The position numbers and the translations under genes were made by a program. Below the pieces are notes generated by a model. The model saw only the letters and a list, made by a program, of their open reading frames with translations, was not told where the DNA came from and searched no databases. A DNA stretch of 64,000 nucleotides from Rhodobacterales bacterium (GTDB taxonomy: Bacteria > Pseudomonadota > Alphaproteobacteria > Rhodobacterales > Rhodobacteraceae), in the NCBI GenBank assembly GCA_002747035.1, contig PDRZ01000018.1, positions 62,001 through 126,000 of the forward strand. Reading direction: 5' to 3'. Shown in pieces: positions 8,406-16,662 of the stretch (its first letter is position 1; the number at the start of each line of letters is the position of its first letter).

Positions 8406-8861
8406 TCACCCCCGCCCCGTTGATCCGAACCCACCCGCGCCACGCGCGGTCTGGTCCAGCGCTGTTACTTCGGCAAAATCGGCATGTATAACAGGGGCCA
8501 GAACCATCTGGGCGATCCGCTCGCCATGGGCCACGTCAAACGGCGCATCCCCGGCATTCAACAGGATCACCCCCAAAGGACCGCGATAATCGCTGTCGAT
8601 CGTGCCCGGTGTATTGGGCAAAGTGATTCCGTGTTTCAGAGCAAGCCCGGAACGGGGCCGGATCTGTATCTCATAGCCTTCGGGAATGGCCACGCGCAGC
8701 CCGGTGGGGATCAGCACGCGCGCCCCCGGCTCCAGCCGAATTCCCTGACCATCGGCGAAATTGGCACGCAGATCCGCGCCCGCCGCGCCGGGGGTTTCGT
8801 AAGAGGGCAGCGGAATATCCGCGTCAAACCCTTCGTCGCGCATGACCTCGACACGGACCAT
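8406..8861 (-). CDS. dut: dUTP diphosphatase
   Basis: This trimeric dUTPase hydrolyses dUTP to dUMP and pyrophosphate, which keeps uracil out of DNA and feeds thymidylate synthesis. It has 151 residues, the standard length. The conserved motifs are in order: [21 protein letters not shown], the substrate-binding [18 protein letters not shown], and the C-terminal glycine-rich GGFGSTGRG arm that closes over the active site. The gene sits between coaBC (upstream, 75-base gap) and the MoeB-like gene. A coaBC-dut order is common in bacteria. The start ATG has AGGGAGAGTGCC upstream as a plausible ribosome-binding region. Confidence 0.97.
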   Translation of the reverse strand: MVRVEVMRDEGFDADIPLPSYETPGAAGADLRANFADGQGIRLEPGARVLIPTGLRVAIPEGYEIQIRPRSGLALKHGITLPNTPGTIDSDYRGPLGVILLNAGDAPFDVAHGERIAQMVLAPVIHADFAEVTALDQTARGAGGFGSTGRG

Positions 8862-8936
8862 GGCACTCTCCCTTCCATCTTTCTGAAACTGCCCACATGC
8901 CAGATCACACAGGGGTACACGGGGGCGAAACGGCGG

Positions 8937-10142
8937 CTACCCGACCAGAGCCTCGGCAATGCGCGCGGCCAGTTTACGGGCGACCTCGTCCTTGCCCATG
9001 CGGGGCCAGTCCTCGACCCCGGCTTCGGAAATCAGATGCACCGCGTTTTCACTGCCCCCCATGATCCCGGTTTCCGCGCTGACATCATTGGCCACAATCC
9101 AATCGCACCCCTTGCGGTCCCGCTTGGCCGTGGCATGGGCGATCACGTCATCGGTTTCGGCGGCGAACCCCACCACCAGACCGGGCCGCCCCCGCGCCAG
9201 ACGCGATACGGTTTTCAGGATATCCGGGTTTTCGACAAATTCCAGAACAGGCAGCTTGCCGCCCTCTTTCTTGATCTTGGAGCCGGACGACGACGCCACC
9301 CGCCAATCGGCCACCGCCGCTGCGAACACGCCCGCATCCACGGGCAACGCGCCTTCAACCGCCGCCATCATTTCGGCCGCGCTTTCCACCCGGATCACCT
9401 CGACCCCGTCAGGGGCCGGCACGTCCGCAGGGCCGCTGACAAACACCACCTCGGCACCAAGCGCGGCCAGCGCCGCGCCAATCGCCGTGCCCTGCGCCCC
9501 GCTGGAGCGGTTGGCGATATAACGCACCGGGTCAATCGGTTCATGGGTCGGCCCGGATGTCACCAGGATCCGCTTGCCCCGTAACGGACCATCAGCCAGC
9601 TTTGCGCCCACCGCCTCGACGATCTCCATGGGTTCGGACATCCGCCCGGGGCCGTATTCGCCACAGGCCATATCACCTTTGTTCGGCCCCAGAACCGCGA
9701 TCCCGTCACCTTGCAACGTGGCAATATTGCGCTGCGTCGCCGGGTGGTCCCACATGCGCACATTCATCGCCGGCACCACCATCACCGGCGTGTCCGTCGC
9801 CATCAACAGGGTCGAGCCAAGGTCGTCCGCATGTCCTCCCGCCATCTTGGCCAACAGGTCCGCCGTGGCCGGGGCCACAACAACCAGATCGGCCACGCGC
9901 GACAACTGGATATGCCCCATCTCGGCCTCATCGGTCAGGTCGAACAGGTCCGTATACACTTTCTCCCCGGACAGCGCGCTGACCGACAGGGGGGTGACGA
10001 ATTGCTGTGCCGCGCGGGTCAGCACAGGCGTCACCAAGGCTCCGCGTTCCTTCAGCCGCCGGATCAGATCAAGGCATTTATAGGCCGCAATCCCGCCGCC
10101 AATGATCAGCAGAATTCTCTTTGATGCCAATGATACCGACAT
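8937..10142 (-). CDS. coaBC: Bifunctional phosphopantothenoylcysteine decarboxylase / phosphopantothenate-cysteine ligase
   Basis: This enzyme performs two steps of coenzyme A synthesis: CTP-dependent ligation of cysteine to 4'-phosphopantothenate, then FMN-dependent decarboxylation. The 401 residues carry an N-terminal flavoprotein domain (LLIIGGGIAAYK near the start, and the PAMNVRMW signature) and a C-terminal CoaB domain (LVTSGPTHEPIDPVRYIANRSSG, later KIKKEGG). I chose the ATG at 10142 because it follows a strong GGAGGG ribosome-binding site; the frame stays open a further 10 codons upstream. The gene runs towards dut, as in many bacteria. Confidence 0.96.
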   Translation of the reverse strand: MSVSLASKRILLIIGGGIAAYKCLDLIRRLKERGALVTPVLTRAAQQFVTPLSVSALSGEKVYTDLFDLTDEAEMGHIQLSRVADLVVVAPATADLLAKMAGGHADDLGSTLLMATDTPVMVVPAMNVRMWDHPATQRNIATLQGDGIAVLGPNKGDMACGEYGPGRMSEPMEIVEAVGAKLADGPLRGKRILVTSGPTHEPIDPVRYIANRSSGAQGTAIGAALAALGAEVVFVSGPADVPAPDGVEVIRVESAAEMMAAVEGALPVDAGVFAAAVADWRVASSSGSKIKKEGGKLPVLEFVENPDILKTVSRLARGRPGLVVGFAAETDDVIAHATAKRDRKGCDWIVANDVSAETGIMGGSENAVHLISEAGVEDWPRMGKDEVARKLAARIAEALVG

Positions 10143-10208
10143 AGCGCCGCCCTCCCATGGTTCCATCCTCAACAGTTACGGGGCCGGGGCGGTAAAAACA
10201 ATGGGGCA

Positions 10209-11027
10209 TCAGGATTTGCGGAACGCTTCGCAGGGATCGGGGCGCTCGGCGGCGGGGCTGTCGCGCAGCGCATCAAACCTGCCTTCCGGCCCGTTCCCAT
10301 CCTCGGACTGGCCCAGCGCGTGGATCATGACACCGGGCAGGACCCGTTGCAGATAGACCGGCACGCCCCAGTCCCGGCGCGCATGACCATTGCCGGTGAT
10401 CACCGCCACCGGCCCGCCGGTTTCGGCCAAGGCGTCCACCACCGCCCGCGCCAACATCGCATCGCGCAGCCGTTGCAGATCAACCATCCCGGCAAGCATC
10501 TCTTCCGGCATCGCCTCGCAATGGGCAAGGTGCTGGTACTCTTCCCGCGCGGACTGTTCGTCTGGGGCCAAGGGGGTATCCAACCCGAACGCTCCGGCAC
10601 GCGGTCCGAAATAGGTGGCCACGCCCTGTGACATCGCTTTGCGCGCCTCGCCCCGCGGCAGTTGCGCGCCATAAATCACCGCCCCCGGCGCAGTGGCAAA
10701 CAGCGGGTAATACATCGCAAAATCCGGCCATCCGCTGTCGGACCAGCCCAACGCCGCCTCCAACGCCGCCCGATTCCCGCGCAACTCTGGCGTCACGCGA
10801 CTGGCCTGCTCTGGCGTTAGCATCTCGAACACCACCGCCTTTGGCGCAATGCGGGTCAGCATCTCGGACTGCACCGCGTGGTGGTGGGGATTGTCATGCA
10901 CTTCACCAAGAAGCACGACCCCGTTCTGGTCCAACACGGTGGGTAACGGCTCTGCCACTCCGGCACCGGGCCAGAAACCGGGCCAGAAAGCGATCAGCAA
11001 AAGCGTTTTAGTCAGGTATTTTTTCAT
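10209..11027 (-). CDS. ChaN-family (haem-binding/erythromycin-esterase-like fold) exported protein
   Basis: This 272-residue protein has a hydrophobic N-terminal signal sequence (MKKYLTKTLLLIAFWPGFWPGAGVAEP). The mature part starts with LLGEVHDNPHHHAVQ and ends with ITGNGHARRDWGVPVYL, the two histidine-bearing motifs of the ChaN/Tiki-like superfamily. ChaN from Campylobacter binds haem and is iron-regulated. The function here is unknown. The start at 11027 is the only one giving a signal peptide; the frame is open to 11168. A TTGACA at 11057-11062 on the minus strand could be a -35 box but no good -10 follows. It is divergent from cobU. Confidence 0.8.
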   Translation of the reverse strand: MKKYLTKTLLLIAFWPGFWPGAGVAEPLPTVLDQNGVVLLGEVHDNPHHHAVQSEMLTRIAPKAVVFEMLTPEQASRVTPELRGNRAALEAALGWSDSGWPDFAMYYPLFATAPGAVIYGAQLPRGEARKAMSQGVATYFGPRAGAFGLDTPLAPDEQSAREEYQHLAHCEAMPEEMLAGMVDLQRLRDAMLARAVVDALAETGGPVAVITGNGHARRDWGVPVYLQRVLPGVMIHALGQSEDGNGPEGRFDALRDSPAAERPDPCEAFRKS

Positions 11028-11127
11028 GGCGCACACCCTGACGCTTTGTGCCCCGTTGTCAACCCGGCTTTGCCCTTCCCTGCACTGACCGACCCTGCTA
11101 GGCCTACCCCAAACCGAAAGGAACCTG

Positions 11128-11643
11128 ATGGACCTGACCCTGATCCTTGGTGGCATCGCCAGCGGCAAATCCGCCTTTGCCGAAACCGTGGTAACACGCG
11201 CGGGCCTGCCCCGTGTCTATCTGGCCACGGCCCAGGCGTTTGACGACGAAATGCGGGCCAAGCTCGACCGGCATCGGGCACGGCGCGGACCCGATTGGCA
11301 GACGATCGAAGACCCGCTTGATGCCGCCGCCCGCCTGTCTGAAATGACCCCGGGGCGGATCGTGCTTCTGGACTGTGCGACCATGTGGCTTTCCAACCAT
11401 ATGCTGGCCGACAGCGATGTGGAAAAGGAACGCGCCCGCCTGCTCTCGGCCCTCGCCCAATGCCCTGCGCCCGTGGTGGTTGTCAGCAACGAAATCGGCC
11501 TCTCTGGCATTGCTGAAAATGCACTGGCCCGCAGGTTTGCCAATGAACAGGGGCGGTTGAACCAGTCCCTGGCTGAACAGGCCAGCCGCGTGACCTTTGT
11601 GGCCGCGGGATTGCCTCTTGCCCTGAAAGGCCCCCTGCCATGA
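11128..11643 (+). CDS. cobU: Adenosylcobinamide kinase / adenosylcobinamide-phosphate guanylyltransferase
   Basis: This bifunctional enzyme of late cobalamin synthesis phosphorylates adenosylcobinamide and then transfers GMP to give adenosyl-GDP-cobinamide. The 171 residues match the family. The P-loop is GGIASGKS (8-15). The guanylylation region KLDRHRARRG carries the conserved histidine, and a DCATMWLSN segment follows, as in CobU/CobP. An AAAGGAAC site precedes the ATG. The stop overlaps the next gene by 4 bases (ATGA), so the two are co-translated. The B12 product would serve the ethylmalonyl-CoA mutase encoded further along. Confidence 0.95.
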   Translation: MDLTLILGGIASGKSAFAETVVTRAGLPRVYLATAQAFDDEMRAKLDRHRARRGPDWQTIEDPLDAAARLSEMTPGRIVLLDCATMWLSNHMLADSDVEKERARLLSALAQCPAPVVVVSNEIGLSGIAENALARRFANEQGRLNQSLAEQASRVTFVAAGLPLALKGPLP

Positions 11644-12212
11644 GCCGCGTTTTCTGGATCCGCCACGGCCCGACCCATGCCAAATCCATGGTCGGCTGGT
11701 CCGACATCCCCGCCGATTTATCCGATACGGCCCAGATCGCCCGGATCGACGCCCACCTGCCCGGCGATGCGGTGGTCATCTCGTCCGACCTGATCCGTGC
11801 CACCGCCACTGCCGACGCCATTGGCGGCACGCGCACCCGACTGCCCCATGACCCGGACCTGCGGGAAATCCATTTCGGTGCGTGGGAGTTGAAGCGGTTT
11901 AACGAAATAGAAGACCAGACCCATATCCGCCAATACTGGGAAAACCCCGGTGATGTGCGCCCGCCAGGCGGAGAAAGCTGGCATGACGTGGTTACGCGCG
12001 TGGACGGCGCGGTGCAGCGGGTTCTGACCGCGCATCCCGGGCGCGATATCATCGCCGTGGCGCATTTCGGTGTGATCCTGACCCAGTTGCAACAGGCGCT
12101 GGGGCTGACTGCCTATGAAGCGTTCGGGCACAAGATCGACAACCTGTCTGTCACCGAGCTGCATCGCGACGGAACGGGGTGGAGAGCGGAAAGCTTCAAT
12201 CACCTTCCGTGA
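11640..12212 (+). CDS. Histidine phosphatase family protein, possible alpha-ribazole phosphatase (CobC)
   Basis: This 190-residue protein belongs to the phosphoglycerate-mutase-like histidine phosphatase superfamily. The catalytic RHG is in WIRHGPTHA (6-14), with SSDLIRATATA and AVAHFGVIL supplying the second arginine and second histidine. The 4-base overlap with cobU suggests a role in cobalamin assembly, where CobC removes phosphate from alpha-ribazole phosphate. That role is inferred from position, since the superfamily is functionally broad. No terminator follows; instead there is a CCCCATG tandem repeat at 12232-12266. Confidence 0.85.
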   Translation: MSRVFWIRHGPTHAKSMVGWSDIPADLSDTAQIARIDAHLPGDAVVISSDLIRATATADAIGGTRTRLPHDPDLREIHFGAWELKRFNEIEDQTHIRQYWENPGDVRPPGGESWHDVVTRVDGAVQRVLTAHPGRDIIAVAHFGVILTQLQQALGLTAYEAFGHKIDNLSVTELHRDGTGWRAESFNHLP

Positions 12213-12231
12213 TGAGCGGCGCCAACCTTTT

Positions 12232-12266
12232 CCCCATGCCCCATGCCCCATGCCCCATGCCCCATG
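12232..12266. repeat. Tandem repeat, CCCCATG x5
   Basis: Five exact head-to-tail copies of the heptamer CCCCATG occupy 35 bases. The array starts 19 bases after the stop of the histidine phosphatase gene and lies outside any supported gene. A 7-base unit is prone to slipped-strand length changes. Confidence 0.95.
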
Positions 12267-12478
12267 ATCTCTTTACCGGCGACCGCAGTTTTTCAAGCTG
12301 GTCCTTGCCCGGCTGCTGCCTGTCATGAAGGATGTCGAAAGGAATGTGATCGCAGACAGCCTGTCCATGTCCGAAACCCTGGCCGAGCGCCATCCGCAGG
12401 CAGGGCGCAGGCGGGGATTTGCCCCCGCACCCGGGCACATGGCCACGCTTTGCCACACTCCTCCAAGACCGGGCGCAA

Positions 12479-12500
12479 AAGAATTTTATGTAAAATTCTT
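12479..12500. promoter_or_regulatory. Perfect AT-rich palindrome upstream of comM
   Basis: AAGAATTTTA and TAAAATTCTT form perfect 10-base arms around TG. It lies about 95 bases upstream of the comM start. It could be an operator for a dimeric regulator or a hairpin; there is no U tract. The function is not known. Confidence 0.45.
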
Positions 12501-12547
12501 ATCCCCGCTGCGGGCGTTAATCCTTCATCAACCATGTTGGGAATACT

Positions 12548-12563
12548 GTTAACGCGGGTTAAC
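12548..12563 (+). promoter_or_regulatory. CtrA-like site upstream of comM
   Basis: GTTAACGCGGGTTAAC contains two TTAA half-sites 6 bases apart (the consensus spacing is 7), the second followed by C. It ends 32 bases before the comM ATG. A weaker TTAA-N7-TCAAC lies at 12517-12532. In Rhodobacter capsulatus and relatives, CtrA controls competence genes including comM. Binding here is inferred. Confidence 0.6.
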
Positions 12564-12595
12564 AGAATGTAGCCCGGTTGACAGGGGGTTTCACC

Positions 12596-14110
12596 ATGGT
12601 TGCACGAGCCTATACAGTTGCCTTCGAAGGTGTCGAAGCGCGCCCCGTCGAAGTGCAATGCGCGGTCACCCCCGGGATGCCCGCCTTTTCGGTGGTTGGC
12701 CTGCCCGACAAAGCCGTGTCAGAAGCCCGCGACCGTGTACGCACTGCGCTTTCCTCCATGGCGATTGCCCTGCCATCCAAACGCATCACGATCAACCTGT
12801 CCCCCGCCGACCTTCCGAAAGAAGGGAGCCATTTCGATCTTCCGATCGCTCTGGCCCTTCTCGCCGCGCTGGAAATCATCCCTCCGGATGCCGCAGAAGG
12901 TACAACCGCGCTCGGGGAGCTTTCTTTAGATGGGTCCCTGATCCCGGTGATCGGCGCCCTTCCCGCCGCCATGGCTGCGGCCCGGGATGATCGCACCCTC
13001 CTCTGCCCCTCCGCCTCGGGAGCGGAGGCTGCCTGGGTGGAAGCCACCCCCGTTATCGCCGCGCGCTCACTTGCCGATGTTGTGCGTCACTATACCGGGC
13101 AATCTCCCCTGCCCCCTGCCAAACGCGGCGAAGTTCTGGAAACCCTGCAGGGGCGCGATCTGCGCGATGTCAAGGGCCAGGAACGCGCCAAACGTGCCCT
13201 CGAAATCGCTGCGGCGGGCCGACATCATCTGATCATGGTCGGCACGCCAGGGTCCGGCAAGTCCATGCTGGCTGCGCGTATGCCCTCCATCCTGCCCCCC
13301 CTCACAGCCCACGAAGCCCTGGAAACGTCGATGATCCATTCTCTCTCGGGTCTGTTGGACGAAGGCGGCATTTCACGGACCCGCCCCTTTCGAGAGCCTC
13401 ACCACACGGCCTCCATGGCCGCGATTGTCGGCGGGGGGCGCAATGCGAAACCGGGCGAAATCAGCCTCGCCCATAACGGTGTGCTTTTCATGGATGAATT
13501 CCCCGAATTCTCGCGCACCGTGCTGGAAACCCTGCGCCAACCCATCGAAACGGGCAACGTCGTGATCAGCCGCGCCAATGCCCATGTGCGTTACCCCTGC
13601 CGCTTCCTGCTTCTGGCCGCGGCGAATCCTTGCAAATGCGGCTACCTCTCGGACCCTGCCCGCGCCTGTGCCCGGGTGCCTGTGTGTGGACAAGACTACC
13701 TTGGCCGCATTTCGGGCCCCCTCATGGACCGGTTCGACCTCAGGATCGAAGTGCCACCGGTTTCCTTCACCGACCTTGACCTGCCCCCCTCCGGCGAAGG
13801 CTCGGCCGACGTCGCCGCACGGGTCGAAACGGCACGTGCCGTGCAACAGGATCGCTTTGCCACCAGCGCCACCGCGCATCTGAACGCCGACGCGGAAGGC
13901 GAAGAACTGGAAAAAATCGCAACCCCGGATGCAGAGGGCCGTGCCCTGCTGACCCGTGCCGCCGAAAGGTTCGGATTGTCCGCACGTGGCTATCACCGGG
14001 TGTTGCGCGTGGCCCGCACGATTGCCGACCTTGATGGCTCGGATGCCGTGCTGCGCCCGCACGTGGCCGAAGCGCTCAGCTTTCGCCTGACGGGGGTGAA
14101 AGAGACTTGA
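12596..14110 (+). CDS. comM: ComM/YifB family Mg-chelatase-like AAA+ ATPase
   Basis: This hexameric helicase-like AAA+ protein promotes branch migration during natural transformation, and in Rhodobacter it is needed to receive gene-transfer-agent DNA. The 504 residues show an N-terminal Lon-protease-like domain (VVGLPDKAVSEARDRV, INLSPADLPKEG). A Walker A (GTPGSGKS, about 216-223) and a Walker B-type GVLFMDEF follow, then the family signature AANPCKCGY with its zinc-like cysteines. The ATG at 12596 is preceded by GGGGG; an upstream in-frame start at 12578 would add six residues. CtrA-like sites lie directly upstream. The 3' end overlaps the convergent esterase gene by 35 bases. Confidence 0.93.
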   Translation: MVARAYTVAFEGVEARPVEVQCAVTPGMPAFSVVGLPDKAVSEARDRVRTALSSMAIALPSKRITINLSPADLPKEGSHFDLPIALALLAALEIIPPDAAEGTTALGELSLDGSLIPVIGALPAAMAAARDDRTLLCPSASGAEAAWVEATPVIAARSLADVVRHYTGQSPLPPAKRGEVLETLQGRDLRDVKGQERAKRALEIAAAGRHHLIMVGTPGSGKSMLAARMPSILPPLTAHEALETSMIHSLSGLLDEGGISRTRPFREPHHTASMAAIVGGGRNAKPGEISLAHNGVLFMDEFPEFSRTVLETLRQPIETGNVVISRANAHVRYPCRFLLLAAANPCKCGYLSDPARACARVPVCGQDYLGRISGPLMDRFDLRIEVPPVSFTDLDLPPSGEGSADVAARVETARAVQQDRFATSATAHLNADAEGEELEKIATPDAEGRALLTRAAERFGLSARGYHRVLRVARTIADLDGSDAVLRPHVAEALSFRLTGVKET

Positions 14111-15002
14111 TCCACCCGGCCAGCGCCTCCAGCGTGGCGCGTGCTTCGGGCATGTAACCCTGGAACATCGGCCAGGCATGGGGCAGGTCGTGCCCCACGG
14201 TCAGAACCACATCTCCCCCCTGCGATTCCAGATAGCGGGCCATTCTGCGCGTGTCATCCAACAGGATTTCGCTGTCCCCAACAGCAAGCCACACCGGCAC
14301 CTCCCCGGAAAACTCCGCGAATAAAGGGCTGGCCCGGGGATCGCGCGGGTCCGCACCGTCAAGATAAAGCGTACGCAACTCGCCCACACGGGCGGCGGGC
14401 AGCATCGCCTCGGCCCCGGCATTTTCACGCATGGAGGCCCCGGAAAACGTCAGGTCGGTCAGGGGGGAAAAGGCGAAACACCCCGCAGGTTGCGGCAATC
14501 CCCGGGCGGAGATCTCTCCCAGCAAGGCCAGCGCCACACCGCCGCCCGCGCTGTCTCCTCCTATGACGATCTGCTGCGCAGGCATCCGGGAACACAAGGC
14601 CCTATAGGCCGCCACCGCATCCTCGATCGCCCCGGGGAACGGATGCTCGGGCGCTTTACGATAATCGGGCAACCAGGCCACGCCCCCGGTCAGACGCGAA
14701 AGATGCGCGAGCATGGCCCGGTGGCTGCGCGGCGATCCCATGACATAGCCGCCGCCGTGGAAATAAAGCAGGGTCTGCGCCCGGTCGGGCACGGTCTGTG
14801 CAAACCCGGAAACCTCCAACGCCTCCACTCCGCCAAGCGTTGCAGAACGATACCGGCTTCCCCACGGCCCATGAAACAGGATCGCCGTCTGGATCGCGAA
14901 CCCCAGCCGAAGGCTCGCCGGTGACTTTGCCCACGCCAACCGCCGCTTCTCAACATTCCTCACGAACCAGTTGACCACCCGGGCGCGGCGCGACGGAGTC
15001 AT
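14076..15002 (-). CDS. Alpha/beta hydrolase, hormone-sensitive-lipase-like esterase
   Basis: This 308-residue protein belongs to the HSL group (family IV) of carboxylic ester hydrolases. It has the oxyanion-hole motif HGGG (in [12 protein letters not shown]), the nucleophile elbow GDSAGG, and a C-terminal segment [12 protein letters not shown] that can supply the catalytic histidine. There is no signal peptide, so it is likely cytoplasmic. The natural substrate is unknown. Its start overlaps the gshB stop by 4 bases (ATGA), so it is co-translated with gshB. Its 3' end runs into comM. Confidence 0.88.
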   Translation of the reverse strand: MTPSRRARVVNWFVRNVEKRRLAWAKSPASLRLGFAIQTAILFHGPWGSRYRSATLGGVEALEVSGFAQTVPDRAQTLLYFHGGGYVMGSPRSHRAMLAHLSRLTGGVAWLPDYRKAPEHPFPGAIEDAVAAYRALCSRMPAQQIVIGGDSAGGGVALALLGEISARGLPQPAGCFAFSPLTDLTFSGASMRENAGAEAMLPAARVGELRTLYLDGADPRDPRASPLFAEFSGEVPVWLAVGDSEILLDDTRRMARYLESQGGDVVLTVGHDLPHAWPMFQGYMPEARATLEALAGWIKSLSPPSGES

Positions 15003-15946
15003 GCCCGCCTGGCCTCAATCGCAGTCCAGATTTTCTCGGCAATATTCACACCGTCAAACCGCTCCAACTCCTGAATACCGGTAGGAGAGGTGACGTTGAT
15101 TTCGGTCAGATAATCGCCAATCACGTCGATACCCACAAAAACCTGCCCCTTTTCCCGCAACAGCGGGCCAATCGCGGCACAGATTTCAAGGTCACGTTCG
15201 CTCAACCCGATTTTCTCGGGTCGTCCCCCCACATGCATGTTGCTGCGGGTCTCGCCCTTGGCCGGAACGCGATTGATCGCGCCCACCGGCTCGCCATCGA
15301 CAAGAATCACCCGTTTGTCGCCATTGCTGACATCAGGCAGGAATTTCTGCACAATCAACGGCTCGCGCGAAAAACCGGTGAACAACTCGTGCAACGAACT
15401 CAGGTTCTTGTCCCCGTGGGTCAGGCGAAACACCCCGGCCCCCCCGTTGCCGTAAAGCGGCTTCAGGATCACATCGCCATGTTCTTCCTTGAAGGCGCGG
15501 ATGGTGTCCAGATCGCGTGCAATCGTCGTCGGGGGGGTCAGGTCGGGAAAATCCAGAACCAACAGCTTTTCAGGATAGTTGCGCACCCAAAACGGATCGT
15601 TCACCACCAACGTGTCGGGATGAATCCGATCCAACAGATGCGTCGTGGTGATGTAGAACATGTCAAACGGAGGATCCTGGCGTAACCAGACCACATCGAA
15701 CGTGGAAAGATCCACCTCCTGTTCCGCGCCCAGCTCGAAATGATCCCCCTGGATCCGCCGCACGGTCAATGGCCACCCCCGCGCCATGATCCGACCGCCC
15801 TGAAAACTGAGATGCTCGGGCGTGTAATAAAACAGCTCATGGCCCCGCGCCTGTGCTTCTTCGGCCAGCCGGAACGTGCTGTCAGCAGTGATATCAATGG
15901 GGCCGATCGGATCCATCTGGAACGCGACTTTCAAAGGAGATGTCAT
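14999..15946 (-). CDS. gshB: Glutathione synthase
   Basis: This ATP-grasp ligase joins gamma-glutamylcysteine and glycine to form glutathione. The 315 residues match bacterial GshB. The N-terminus [20 protein letters not shown] is characteristic. ATP-grasp elements [14 protein letters not shown] and [20 protein letters not shown] follow, ending in a short C-terminal helix. The ATG is preceded by AAAGGCCCGCCC, a weak site. It is followed, with a 4-base overlap, by the esterase. About 300 bases upstream, containing a small ORF and repeat A, separate it from yraN. Confidence 0.96.
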   Translation of the reverse strand: MTSPLKVAFQMDPIGPIDITADSTFRLAEEAQARGHELFYYTPEHLSFQGGRIMARGWPLTVRRIQGDHFELGAEQEVDLSTFDVVWLRQDPPFDMFYITTTHLLDRIHPDTLVVNDPFWVRNYPEKLLVLDFPDLTPPTTIARDLDTIRAFKEEHGDVILKPLYGNGGAGVFRLTHGDKNLSSLHELFTGFSREPLIVQKFLPDVSNGDKRVILVDGEPVGAINRVPAKGETRSNMHVGGRPEKIGLSERDLEICAAIGPLLREKGQVFVGIDVIGDYLTEINVTSPTGIQELERFDGVNIAEKIWTAIEARRA

Positions 15947-15985
15947 GGGCGGGCCTTTCCTGTTGGTCCTGCCTTACATGGCCCA

Positions 15986-16120
15986 TCACCCCGGGCGGTG
16001 CAATGCCCGACCCCGATACGGTTCGGGGTGTTTCTTCAATAACTCCGCCGTCCAGCCGAAAGGAAACGCGACATCCGCCATGGAACTGCCCGGCAAATCC
16101 CCTTCTACAAGATGAAACAT
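15986..16120 (-). CDS. Small unidentified ORF (44 aa) upstream of gshB
   Basis: The frame starts MFHLVEGDLPGSS and ends RGRALHRPG, with coding-like composition and an internal FPFGWTAELLKKHPEPYR stretch that looks like folded protein. I do not recognise it. The frame stays open upstream of the ATG into repeat A, which starts 5 bases away. It could therefore be the surviving C-terminus of a longer gene cut by the repeat. No strong ribosome-binding site is visible. It is in the same direction as gshB, ending 40 bases before it. Confidence 0.35.
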   Translation of the reverse strand: MFHLVEGDLPGSSMADVAFPFGWTAELLKKHPEPYRGRALHRPG

Positions 16121-16124
16121 CTCG

Positions 16125-16239
16125 CTAAAGCGTCCTGCCAAAACCCTGACTCACGGGTTTTGGCAGAACACGCGCAACACATAAATGTCGCGCTGCGTTC
16201 GCCCTTTTCCTGTCTCAGGTTAAAGGTCGAACGCTTTAG
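16125..16239. repeat. Dispersed repeat family A, copy 1
   Basis: This is a 115-base element bounded by CTAAAGCG and CGCTTTAG. It contains a hairpin (GTCCTGCCAAAACCC ... GGGTTTTGGCAG), then CACATAAATGTCGCGCTG, then CTGTCTCAGGTTAAAGGTCG. Nearly identical copies lie at 41832-41948 (inverted) and 48631-48744 (same orientation). It ends 6 bases from the yraN stop. Confidence 0.92.
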
Positions 16240-16245
16240 GCGAAG

Positions 16246-16662
16246 TCAGAAAAAACCAAACGCATTTTCGTGGATTTCAATCTGCCCTGTCCCATCCACA
16301 AGCGCCACGTCAAAGCGCAGTTCGGTCAGCGACCCGTTGGGTTCGTTGCCGATAAACTCTTCTGCCGCCCCGTATATCCGGCGCATCTGTGCCTCGCTCA
16401 AATGGGACGCGGCACTTGCAAAGCTGCCGCTTTGCTTGACTTCGACAAACACCAACGCCGCCCCATCCCGCATAACAAGGTCGATTTCGCCGCGCGACCC
16501 ACGCCAGCGGCGCGCGGTTGCAACAAACCCCCGTCGTTCATAATCCTGTGCGACGCGTTGTTCCGCGGCCTCTCCGGACAAAAAGGCCCGGCGCCCCCGA
16601 TGGCGACGCGCCGCAACCGGCCTGGCCTGTTCAAACCCTTTGGGATCACATATCGCCGTCAT
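16246..16662 (-). CDS. yraN: YraN family protein (UPF0102, endonuclease fold)
   Basis: This 138-residue protein is of the UPF0102/YraN family, which has a PD-(D/E)xK nuclease-like fold. The core is visible as RGEIDLVMRDGAALVFVEVK, with the acidic residues and lysine in the expected spacing. An upstream helix (GEAAEQRVAQDYERRGF) precedes it. The biochemical role of the family is not settled. The ATG at 16662 overlaps the end of rsmI by 17 bases. The E. coli order rsmI(yraL)-lpoA(yraM)-yraN is echoed here with an LpoA-like gene divergent on the other side of rsmI. Confidence 0.9.
   Translation of the reverse strand: MTAICDPKGFEQARPVAARRHRGRRAFLSGEAAEQRVAQDYERRGFVATARRWRGSRGEIDLVMRDGAALVFVEVKQSGSFASAASHLSEAQMRRIYGAAEEFIGNEPNGSLTELRFDVALVDGTGQIEIHENAFGFF

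Larger units (their letters stand above)
12213..12595. other. Intergenic region upstream of comM
   Basis: This 383-base gap holds a five-copy CCCCATG tandem repeat, a perfect 22-base AT-rich palindrome and CtrA-type sites, all listed separately. Short open frames exist on both strands, the longest a 75-codon plus-strand frame at 12325. None has a convincing ribosome-binding site or recognisable product. I see no further gene. Confidence 0.6.
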
